Part shown: in pieces, positions 41,090 through 50,800 of the stretch | How the letters are laid out: every line of letters starts with the position of its first letter | Position numbering within the stretch: position 1 is the first letter of the stretch | Program-made: the position numbers and the translations under genes | Assembly: GCF_000732605.1 (NCBI RefSeq) | Contig: NZ_JPME01000010.1 | Span: 186,036-250,035 of the forward strand | Length of the DNA: 64,000 bases | Origin: Lacrimispora celerecrescens | GTDB lineage: Bacteria > Bacillota > Clostridia > Lachnospirales > Lachnospiraceae | Reading direction: 5' to 3' | Notes under the pieces: generated by a model | What the model was told of the DNA's origin: nothing | The model's database searches: none | Seen by the model: only the letters and a program-made list of their open reading frames with translations

Positions 41090-43999
41090 TTATTTGAGTC
41101 TCCCAAAAATTTCTTCCAGACTTTCTCTAATCGAATCATACACATAATCAGACAACGGATCATTTGACCCAGATCTTCTCGAAGTTAATGTAAAAGAAAA
41201 TCCAGTTTGCGTATATGTTATCCTATGAGCGGTCTTACCTTGACTCAAAAAGCTTTTTCGTATTTTTTGAATAATGAATTCGTAGCTTTCCATATCTGTC
41301 TGTTCATTTACTTCGTGTAATAAAGGGAGCAGGACATCATTCTCCAAAGCAGCAATATAGTAGTATGAAAGGGAGGGCTCTGAAGAAAAATCCCGTTTCT
41401 TATCGTTTTCCTTATAATTAACGGCCACCACATTTTGATATGGAGCATCTTGAAATCTAGAAAAGTGACAACATAGTTTGGGGAAATTATTTTTTACCAT
41501 ATCGAGATAACTCAAGTCATGATAGTAAAAAAACAGAGTAATCCTTTTTTTCTTTTGTTCTTTTGAATACAGATCCCATATCCAGCCTGACGATATTATG
41601 TCTGACTCCGGTAGAAGATAATCCTGAAGGATTACTCCACTTGCATTCAAGAAGTGCAACAGATGTTGAAAGTTTAAAAGCTCAATACCATTGTAGTTGT
41701 ATCCAGCCATATTAGGCGATCTTTGTAGTTTTTCATTAATTAACCCATCAACTATGGCTTGCATTTCCATTAAATTAGTCGAGTCTTTAATTTCCTTCAT
41801 CTTTCGTTGATAATAAGTTACTCGCTCACATAGCAGGTACTTACTCTCGATGAGCTGCTTTTTTTCAATTATACTTTTTAGCTCCTTTTTAATAAGATCT
41901 ATAGCAATCTTTCTTCCGCTATCCTCAGGCAAACCAGAGAGTTTCATATTAACCCCATAAGAAGCTATGTTACGTCTTTCATGTAATGCATTTTTTTCAA
42001 AATCTTTGTGGCAAATTTGAAGTTGTTGCTCACTAATACAATTGATTTCGGCATCGTTTGTAGGGACAAGATCAAACCAATAGCTTAACCAAGTTCCATC
42101 ATTTGATAAGCACCCTATAATCCCAATCTTTTTGTCTGGATATTGACTGACTGAAAGAGGTTGAAACAAATCCATAATTGGGTGCAGATAATGAGATATT
42201 ATAAATATATAAGTTTTGTATATCTGCGATAAAAGTCTATATGTAACATCATATTTATTGGAACTGTGAACAGTACTTAAATCGCTTTTGGCATTTATAC
42301 ATTCGATATATAGAGATAGATTGTTACTCATGACAAAATCCAAAAACTCATCTTGCAGATTGACTTCTTTAAAAATTCCTCCGGCAAAAATAAACACCTC
42401 TTTCCATTCACCTTGTCGGACTAAATCACGATATAATTCAATATTTGCAGATAATGGGTAGGTATTTATCAAATAGTGCGCTACACAGTATTCTTTTAAT
42501 AATTTGTGAATGAACTGTATACTGTCTGAGATCTTAAATAGGCCAGAACTAATAAAAGAAGAAATTACACTCACTTTATTGTCCTGAATGATTTTTGTGA
42601 GTTTCTGATCAAATTCCAAAAATCCATATGCTGACTGCGAAATATTTTCAAATGCAAACTCCCCTAAAATAGATAGTGCATCACTATAGGTTACTGGATG
42701 AGTAGCGGAAATTCCTTTTTTTTGCTCTAACCCACCATATAATTGCTGGAACAATTCATCAAACAACTGACTTCGATTAAAAACGTCGTGATTACTGCTT
42801 TTTTTAAGCACTTTTTTTCCAATAGATAGAAATAATGGATTTGAAAATAATTGATAATACTCCTTTGGAATTTCGACAATTATGCCTTCCTCTCGCAGTT
42901 GATGACGAATGGTTTGTTCATCCAAACTACTAAGAAAGTACTGATTCTGTGTACTCAATTCTCCATGGTACCTATTAAAGCGAGATGTAAAAAAGAAAAA
43001 ATTCTCTTGATATTTAGCTGCAATATCATTAACATCAGCAAAGAATTTTGTTAGAAACATCTCTTGAGAAATATCATCTATTCCATCAAAAATAAAAATA
43101 AGCTTTCCGTTCTGCATCCATTCTACAATGAGCTTATCACTGTTCCCGTAAGAAAAGGCATCAATTTTCCGCTTAATTCCACTCAAGATATCATTATAAA
43201 GTAACCCGTATTCATACAACGGGAAATAAAGTGGAATGCAATTATTTGTCCTGTTATCTTGGCAAACCTTATTTAATAAAACAATAGACTCGAATGTTTT
43301 TCCAAATCCCGCTTCACCTAACAAAAGAACATTTTTCTTTACAAGCAGAGTGTCAAGCACATCAAATTCTTTATCAGTATTTTTCTTTTCATAGATCTTT
43401 CGTGGTAAATATGATTCACGAGAATAGGCCGGAAATAAGCTTAATAAGTACGAATAGTAGGCCTCCATAGAAAAGGAAGATGGACTGTCAGTATACTCTG
43501 CGTGTAAAAGATCTATCTTTTGCTCTATCCGTTTATTACTTTCTAAAAGTTCATTAGATAGTTCTCCGATAAGCTCGTTAAGGACATTACAGACTACTCG
43601 TGTTGCATCCGTGTCAGACTTGTTAAATGCGTTAAATATAACCATAAAATACTTTTCAATTAAGGAACTAATATCGTAATGATATCTACTATACTTGGGA
43701 TGTTGCTCAATAAACAATTGTACATAATATTTTGTTGTCTGTGATTTTGGTTTATAATGAAATGCGGAGGTATCAATACAATTGCGAATAATTTGACATA
43801 TGACATCGTTGTCTGTCAGAAAATGATCAAGATCATTATAATAAATCTCATTTCCGTATCTGCTTAATATTTCTCTAAGTATGCTTCTCTTTAGTTGACA
43901 TTTTAAACATAACACTTTAATCTTTCCTAGGATTCCTAAGAAAGAACTTTTTCCAATTTCTGTTAAAATATCTATTAGTGATGAAATTAAAATATCCAT
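41090..43999 (-). CDS. NACHT/STAND-type NTPase, probable defence protein
   Basis: This 969-residue protein has a helical N-terminal region of about 200 residues, then a NACHT-like NTPase with Walker A LLLGEAGFGKTFESIVLL (about residue 228) and Walker B KLIFIFDGIDDIS (about residue 302), followed by FFFFTSRFNRYHG (sensor-like). The long C-terminal region shows no repeat I can name. Proteins of this build act as innate-type phage sensors in bacteria (family knowledge). The neighbouring nucleases, large helicase and a second, degraded STAND gene support a defence role. No separate effector domain is visible; the N-terminal 180 residues would be the place to look. It appears to be transcribed alone. 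Confidence 0.75.
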   Translation of the reverse strand: MDILISSLIDILTEIGKSSFLGILGKIKVLCLKCQLKRSILREILSRYGNEIYYNDLDHFLTDNDVICQIIRNCIDTSAFHYKPKSQTTKYYVQLFIEQHPKYSRYHYDISSLIEKYFMVIFNAFNKSDTDATRVVCNVLNELIGELSNELLESNKRIEQKIDLLHAEYTDSPSSFSMEAYYSYLLSLFPAYSRESYLPRKIYEKKNTDKEFDVLDTLLVKKNVLLLGEAGFGKTFESIVLLNKVCQDNRTNNCIPLYFPLYEYGLLYNDILSGIKRKIDAFSYGNSDKLIVEWMQNGKLIFIFDGIDDISQEMFLTKFFADVNDIAAKYQENFFFFTSRFNRYHGELSTQNQYFLSSLDEQTIRHQLREEGIIVEIPKEYYQLFSNPLFLSIGKKVLKKSSNHDVFNRSQLFDELFQQLYGGLEQKKGISATHPVTYSDALSILGEFAFENISQSAYGFLEFDQKLTKIIQDNKVSVISSFISSGLFKISDSIQFIHKLLKEYCVAHYLINTYPLSANIELYRDLVRQGEWKEVFIFAGGIFKEVNLQDEFLDFVMSNNLSLYIECINAKSDLSTVHSSNKYDVTYRLLSQIYKTYIFIISHYLHPIMDLFQPLSVSQYPDKKIGIIGCLSNDGTWLSYWFDLVPTNDAEINCISEQQLQICHKDFEKNALHERRNIASYGVNMKLSGLPEDSGRKIAIDLIKKELKSIIEKKQLIESKYLLCERVTYYQRKMKEIKDSTNLMEMQAIVDGLINEKLQRSPNMAGYNYNGIELLNFQHLLHFLNASGVILQDYLLPESDIISSGWIWDLYSKEQKKKRITLFFYYHDLSYLDMVKNNFPKLCCHFSRFQDAPYQNVVAVNYKENDKKRDFSSEPSLSYYYIAALENDVLLPLLHEVNEQTDMESYEFIIQKIRKSFLSQGKTAHRITYTQTGFSFTLTSRRSGSNDPLSDYVYDSIRESLEEIFGRLK

Positions 44000-44273
44000 G
44001 CTTCGTCTCCAGACTCTATTTGTATGTAAATCACTAAACTACCAGTATTCACTATCTTAAAGAGAACTAATATAGACAAGCTTCCTCTAACTGCCATAAC
44101 TTATATTTAAATTATACCATAAATTCTACTAAATTCTATCAAATAACTTCTAAAATATAGCCTCAGCCTTCTGTGTCTATTTTGTATATAGCTATTATTT
44201 TCGTACTAAATAACTTTAGAAAGACAGAAAATATATAATTCCTAATTAATCGTGTGCGTTAAATACCATTGTG

Positions 44274-45720
44274 TCATTTTTCAATATTACTAAGATGGTT
44301 CTTATAGAATTTAGAAAATATGCATTTTTTTAAATCCCTTTGCATTTTCCAGCCGCTTTCATTGTATTTGTATTTTTTCCAATCATAAGTAAGACCTAGA
44401 TTTTTCATAATTTCAGTATTGTAATATGTAATATCTCCAGACCAAAGCATCTGCATATATACTATTCCATTTCCCTTTAGTAACGTGTCCAGAATATAGC
44501 AATATGGTTTTATCTCATTTTCACTATATGCCAGTAAAAGTTCGATTTTTTCCATACTTCCATCTTGATATTCCAAAAATATATCTGCATATGGAAGTTC
44601 CCTAATCTCTCCATTAATCTCAAACATAATTAGATTGTGAATTATATTTCCAGAATTATATATTTGAATCGTTGCTCGTAAAAGAGTTTCCATTTTAACA
44701 GGTTCCCACATTTTATTAAACTCATCCCACATATTATCTTTTTGATATAGAAATTCATTAACATTATTAATCATTTCTGAGAATTTAAGCTTAAATTTTG
44801 TATCACAAATATCGCTGAATACGAACTTATTTCCTTCTTCAAAGCCAATTGATTTCCTAAGAAACCATTCATTATCTCTATTTTCATGAATAAAGTAACC
44901 ATATTTATGCACATCTGTTAATTTCCAGCCTTGCTGTGCAATCATACTACCTAATTTTTCAGGATAACAAATTTCTACATCATTAAAGAACTTAGAATCA
45001 ATTATGTATTTATAGATACATTCCTCTAGGAACACCAACAGTTCTTCACCTTCGTAGCCATATTCGAAGAGTTCCTCTTCATCCCACTCTCTCCTAATTA
45101 ATATAGAAATATAATCAATTTCAGTACAACGTTGCAGCACTAAAGTTAATGCAAATGGATAGACAACTTTTATATTTCCCTCATTTTTCAGTTCAAGCAA
45201 AAAGAAGTCCTGTAATTCATTCTCTTGAATAACTCTAAGCAATTTACTCTTATTGAATTTCAACTCTTTTTCGGAACTATACAAAAATACAAGCTGATTT
45301 CTGGATAATTGACGCTCCAATGCCTCACTCGTCTCCTCAGTAATTTGTACGCAGGTTTTATCATTATTAAATTTGTACCCTTCAATTATCCAATCTATTT
45401 TATCTTTCCACTTACAGAATGGGGTATACAATTCCTCCCATTCTGTTGAAACTATCACTATCCGTATTTCACTATCTTTCAGTCGTAATTCACTCTTAAG
45501 TAATGAAGCATATTTCATAATTTCATGAATTGCACTTCTAGAGGATTCTTTAGAACGCTTAACTTCTATTATTACATAATTATCATATATATCTCGTGCT
45601 AAAATATCAATAAATCCATCTGTTCCTATTTTGTTGTTAAGCTTATACTCTGTATCAATTAAAATTAGATATTACATAAAGATTATGAGCAAGATAATCC
45701 CTAATTTCTGTTTCTTTCAT
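44274..45720 (-). pseudogene. PD-(D/E)XK nuclease-domain protein with a frameshift near the start
   Basis: The gene should start at ATG 45720 (GGAG eight bases upstream) with MKETEIRDYLAHNLYVISNF. It hits a TGA at 45655. One base off, the frame continues LIDTEYKLNNKIGTDGFIDI, then YVIIEVKRSKESSRSA, and on into a 414-residue open frame (starting at 45518) ending HLSNIEK. GTDGFIDIL followed by IIEVKRS is the Asp...Glu-x-Lys signature of NucS/DUF91-like nucleases. Adding one T to the T4 tract at 45661-45664 restores a protein of about 480 residues. The C-terminal ~330 residues are not recognised. If the frameshift is real, the nuclease core is lost and only the downstream part could be made. It sits in the defence-like stretch between the NACHT and YhcG-type genes. 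Confidence 0.7.
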
Positions 45721-45871
45721 AATATTTCTCCATCTTTTCGGAGGCAATAATTTTTGTTTTGCCAAAACGTTCATTTTCCTTACCCCACCATGGTAACAGG
45801 AAACATATTTCAATAACCCAAACATAAAAACACAGCTACATAACACCCACATAATGCCGGAATCCTTTGAT

Positions 45872-45970
45872 TTACTGGGCTTTCTTCTCCAGCAAACAAA
45901 CCGTCTCCACATGCATTGAGGCTGTGAAAAAGATTCCCGAAAGGCAGAATCCGGCCTTGGCGGAAACAAT
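45872..45970 (-). pseudogene. Second orphan methyltransferase-like C-terminal tail
   Basis: In one minus-strand frame the sequence reads FFTASMHVETVCLLEKKAQ and stops. HVETVCLL is the ending typical of TrmA/RlmD-like RNA methyltransferases, and the tail resembles that at 37729 (ITASTHVEVITLLQKA). The rest of such a gene is absent. A third, weaker similarity (IIASTHTKCCVKLERREK) occurs at 47352-47410. Confidence 0.4.
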
Positions 45971-46116
45971 ATAATTCCTACAAAAGTGGTCTCCTTGCTC
46001 ACTCATTTTCAAAACCTCAGCTTTGTCCTGCTTTTAGATAATATCATAGAATTTAAGATTTTGGGATGCTTACGCATCACTTGAAAAGCAATATGCTGAC
46101 AGAAAATACTGCCAAC

Positions 46117-46155
46117 AATAAGACGCTTGAACCCTGAAAGCTCAAGCGTCTTATT
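46117..46155. terminator. Bidirectional terminator hairpin
   Basis: A 14-base perfect stem (46117-46130 with 46142-46155) is bordered by A/T-rich tracts. It lies downstream of the YhcG-type nuclease gene and is long enough to stop transcription from either side. Confidence 0.75.
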
Positions 46156-46187
46156 CTTATCAGCTACATTCTGCACAAGCGGATTCT

Positions 46188-46214
46188 AATTGTGCCACAG
46201 GTTGTGGCACAATT
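46188..46214 (-). terminator. Palindrome overlapping the nuclease stop codon
   Basis: AATTGTGCCACA (46188-46199) pairs perfectly with 46203-46214 across a three-base loop. It overlaps the last codon of the nuclease. Without a clear T run it may be an mRNA-stabilising hairpin or a binding site. Confidence 0.55.
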
Positions 46215-47289
46215 ACTCCAGCTCTTTTTCAATTTCTTCAACAGATGGAAGACTGCTTCTCAGTTCTTCAGGCAGTGCCTTGGCAATCTGATTTTTCCAC
46301 TCAGCCACACCAATAGGGTTCTGATAGCCTGCCAGCGAATACTCCACTACGGTTTCATTCTTGCCCTTTACAAGTAACAGACCAATTGTGGGCTTATCGT
46401 CTGGATGGCGGAGAACATCATTTACCACATTTTGATACATATTGAGCTGACTGATAAATCCCGGTTCAAAGTCACAGGCTTTCAATTCGATTACCACATA
46501 GCATCTCAGTTTCAAATGGTAAAACAAAAGATCAATATAAAAATCATCACCACCCACTTCCAGATGTACCTGTCTGCCTACAAAAGCAAATCCCTGCCCC
46601 AGCTCCAGCAGAAAACTTTGAATATGTTCTGTCAACTGCCGCTCAATCTCCACCTCACGTCGGGGCATATCCGTACCAAGAAAATCAAACAAATACGGGT
46701 CTTTAAACACCTGATCAACCATATCGGAATCGGCGGGTGGAAGCGCTGCTGTGAAATTATTCACGCTTCTCCCTGAACGCTCCATTAGACCACTTTGTAT
46801 CTGCAGCTCCAATACATTACTGCTCCAGCCATTTTCTATCGCTTTATGTGCATACCAGATACGGCTTTCCTCGGAGTCCAGTTTATCCAACAGCATCCGA
46901 TTTGTTCTCCACGGAATTTGTGCCACAACTTGTTGCACAAATTCAAAGTCAGCCCAGCTCTCTGCAAACTTCCTCATATATTTGATGTTTCTCGGAGAAA
47001 AACCAGACATTTCTGGGAATGCATCCTTTAAGTCCTTGGCCATGCGGTCGATCACTTTTGCACCCCAGCCTTCTTCTTCCTGTTTTTTCAGAATCGCTCT
47101 CCCAATGTTCCAGTAAAGGCAGATCATACTAGAATTGGCATTCAATACGATAGAAATCCTTTGCCTCTGGATTTCTGCTTTCACATCTTCTATAAATTTC
47201 AAATAAGCATCACTCATCTCGGAAAAATTAGGAGCAACAGGAAATATCACTCCATCTTTATTCTTTCCCATTCCATTTCGATTATCCAA
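46213..47289 (-). CDS. YhcG/DUF1016-type PD-(D/E)XK nuclease
   Basis: This protein of about 358 residues has the DUF1016 N-terminal winged-helix domain (WNIGRAILKKQEEEGWGAKV, FSPRNIKYMRKFAESW) and a C-terminal YhcG nuclease domain. The nuclease motif reads DDFYIDLLFYHLKLRCYVVIELK (Asp ... Glu-x-Lys). Such proteins are frequent in restriction and defence neighbourhoods, often near type I systems. The start is uncertain: TTG at 47289 follows GAGGTG by a good spacing, GTG at 47298 overlaps that site, and ATG at 47271 is also in frame. It appears complete. Terminator-like hairpins follow. Confidence 0.88.
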   Translation of the reverse strand: MDNRNGMGKNKDGVIFPVAPNFSEMSDAYLKFIEDVKAEIQRQRISIVLNANSSMICLYWNIGRAILKKQEEEGWGAKVIDRMAKDLKDAFPEMSGFSPRNIKYMRKFAESWADFEFVQQVVAQIPWRTNRMLLDKLDSEESRIWYAHKAIENGWSSNVLELQIQSGLMERSGRSVNNFTAALPPADSDMVDQVFKDPYLFDFLGTDMPRREVEIERQLTEHIQSFLLELGQGFAFVGRQVHLEVGGDDFYIDLLFYHLKLRCYVVIELKACDFEPGFISQLNMYQNVVNDVLRHPDDKPTIGLLLVKGKNETVVEYSLAGYQNPIGVAEWKNQIAKALPEELRSSLPSVEEIEKELE

Positions 47290-47298
47290 TTTTTTCAC

Positions 47299-47821
47299 CT
47301 CGCAATTTGCTTATTTGTTGTTACAATTTTGCTTCTACTGCCTGTTTTTTTTTATTTTTCTCTCCGTTCAAGTTTCACACAGCATTTTGTATGCGTTGAG
47401 GCTATAATTCTGATGGCCACAGTATCTGTTACCTTCTTAGAGGTCCCTCCTTTTTTTAGAAATCCTTCTCAAAAATCTTTTATTACAGTTTACAACTAAC
47501 TGCTGAACCAAGGCAAATCATTAATCGATACACATCATCTCTGTTTTCTTCTTTACCTATGAAATATAAAAATTAGAGACTTTAAGCACATATTTTTATA
47601 ATACATGCTTCTTACTTTCATCATAGGCAGATCACGTTTACGCTATGGCAAAACCCACCTGCAAATCTACCTTTATATAGTCTCTACCTTTTGGGAAAGA
47701 AAAGAAATACCATCTCATCATTCAAGATCTGTTTTTACAGAAATTTCTTCATACACTCTAATTGGAAGTTATAATTCTACCTCCAATTGCCTTATTTATT
47801 TTACTTATAAAAAGTATAATC
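47299..47821. other. Intergenic between the nuclease and the helicase genes
   Basis: About 520 AT-rich bases carry no supportable gene. The stretch at 47352-47460 on the minus strand can be read as a short tail ending LERREK that vaguely resembles the orphan methyltransferase tails elsewhere. The upstream part should hold the promoter of the nuclease gene. Confidence 0.45.
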
Positions 47822-50800
47822 CTATAAACATTTCCCAACAGTAGTTTTTAAGAATTCATTACATTTAAAAAGAATAGAAATCAATTTTTCTACCTTATCC
47901 CATCCAAAAAATCCCGAATGACAACAAGTATTTCTTAAATCCTTGAATTCAGATAGATTATTGTAATATATATCCCACCACTCTTTATCGCATAGCTCAT
48001 CATTATACATTACCTGTCTCTGAGCTAACTGCTCTCGATTACTTTCTTCCTTTAAAACCTGTGTGAAGGTTCCCACCATCGCCTTTTCAGGACGCACCTG
48101 AGACAAACTGGTTCTATTAACATTTAGGTTCGGAAAAAGTCGCTGAAAACCGAGCAGAAGGCAATCTTTTAGTTGCAGTTCCATTGTTTTACACAACAAA
48201 ATTCCACTGCAGGAGTAATCCATATCATTAATCTCATATCGTTCTTTGAACAATGCGAAAAGAGAATAGAGTTTCAATCCCCATATCAGACTCTGCTTTA
48301 TCTTCGGCTCAATATGCTGCAGATAAATTGACGAAAGTCCCCATTTGCACAATTCTTCCTCGGACAAATGATTCTGGTCAGCCCATATGTCTGAAATTGT
48401 CTTCAAAAAGGTATTGACCATAACTTCGCCAATTTCATCTCCCACCTGAAAAGACTCACTTGATGGTACCTGCTTCAACAATGATTCTACTTGAGTTTGA
48501 TTCGCCTCCGACTCTGGATTCTTAGCAATTTCATGTAATGCACGGATAGCATAGCTGTCCATGATGTATTTTACTTGCTGCATCACATGAGAATGTTGCC
48601 AAACAGTATAATCTCCAATGATATACAAGCGGTATTTGGCTCTGGTGACCGCTACATTTATAATATTTGTATTCACCCACCGAACTGCTGGAAGTGCATT
48701 TTTATCACAACCAAGCAAAAAGATTACCTCATCGGCCTCCTTGCCCTGAAAAGTGTGAACCGTACCAATATGGGTTCCCGCCCAATCCTGAATACGCTTA
48801 TTATCACGGCATGCAGGTAAATTATTTAATTCTTTTCTGAAACCATTTTTTACCGTGGTAAAGGGAGTAATCACATACAAACTCGGTATACCATCAGTCT
48901 TTGAAAATGCTTGTAAAACTAGTTCTATTGCCTTTTGCCCTTGCATCCCCACATAGTGATCTTTACCCCTGCTACTGTTTTCAGTACCGCACACGTTAAT
49001 CCATCGGGAACTTTCCAGACAAAAGCGCGCTTCCATTTCCGGTTTTGGCTTCTGCGTTTGCTGCTTCATGGTGTTATCATACGAAATAGCATTTGATATT
49101 TCATACATAGGGCTAATACATCTTCGGTGTACTACCAGAGGACATCCGACCCATGTTTTATCATCACCCGATGGTTCTGTGTAATATGTACCAATAGGAT
49201 TGATACGGTCTGCAAATTCCTGAATAGAATGTGTTTTTGACTGATACATACAGTTTTCATCGTTGCGAATGATTTTTTTAATTGTATCCATCTCTGCAGT
49301 AACAACCGGCTCCACTTGTTTCGGATCACCCACAACAATAGCACGCTGGCAGCGGTACAAAGCCCCCAATGCCATTTGTGGCTGTGCCTGACCTGCTTCA
49401 TCAATAATTAACAGGCCAAGCTCCCCTCGTTGCTTAATATCCGAAAGCATGCCTCCCACAGAGGCAAATGTCGTGGAAAGAACTGGTGTTAATAATAAAA
49501 TGGTATTCAACAATGCGCTAAAACAGTTTTCCCGGTCTCTCAAAGAAAAGGTTGGCAACTTGCCTTCGTTGTCTTCAATCAATCGCCACATCAGGGCAAG
49601 ATTTTTGATATTAAAGAAGCAGGACTTGGAAGCCAAGAGAAAGTTCTTATGTACCTGCAGAGCAAGGTAAAATAATTTTTCTCTCTCTCGATTATATTCA
49701 ACGGTAAACCAGGGGTTCAACACCTGTGCTTTAGTGTTCTCCTCTTCTGATTCACTATCATACATCTCCCAAAACGCTTCATCCAAAACAGTCATCTGAT
49801 GTAAAATATCTTCCGTCTTTTTGGCAGATTGTAAAAGGCTCTGATACTCTGCACATGCTCTCTCAATCGCATTCTTTATTTCATTTATCGATTGATACAT
49901 TTGCTTTTCCCGGTTTTTAACTATCTCAACTTGCTCGATAACTTCTTTATGTTCTTTATCAAACTGCTGTACTTGTAAGGATAGTTCATCACAACGTTTT
50001 TCTTGCTCTTGCATTTGACCTAGAATTTGGTGTAACCAATCACTATGTTCCTTGTACATATTTTCCATGGGTGAAAGTTTTGCATACTTTTCATCAATAG
50101 TTTTAGTAAGCATATTGACTTTCCCAATTAGTTCAAAAAGCCAGTCTTTTATGCCCCGCTTACTTTCAAGCTCCATGATTTCCTTTCGAATTTCTTGAAT
50201 TTCACTCTCTAAACCACGTACAAGAATTGTTTGATGTTCTTTTTGTATCTTTAAGGAATCGACCTCTTGAATCGCCCCCTGTCTCAAATCTATAACTTCT
50301 TGTTGTCGATGTTCCAACTCCACAGTCTTCTCTTGAAGCTGTTTAATATACTGCTGATTTTTAGCAATTGTTTCCAACAAATGAATACATTGCTGTTCAA
50401 GTTCATTTTTTTTCTCCTGAAACTGCTTTCTTGCATAACTAACAGTCCTAATACACCGTTGTATTTCTTCCACGGTGGCAAGTTGCTCCTTGAACTGCCG
50501 TACAGTTTCAATATACTGCCCTTTGCGCTCTGCAATTTTATCTTTTGTACCAAAATCCTGGATATATGGAAGTAAAACTTTTTGAGCATAGTGAGTTATA
50601 TTGCTTGCCTTACCAAAAGGTGCAGATATAATTCCCCATCGACTCCGTTCTGTTTTTTCCTTTGAATCCAACATATCATTAGCATATTTAGAAAAATAAA
50701 TATCAGGATATGATTCAAAGCAATATTGGTTTTGCTCATCATTCCAGATTTTATGCTCTTCTGTATGAATGACTTCCTTTATATCAAACAGCCGCCGCAC

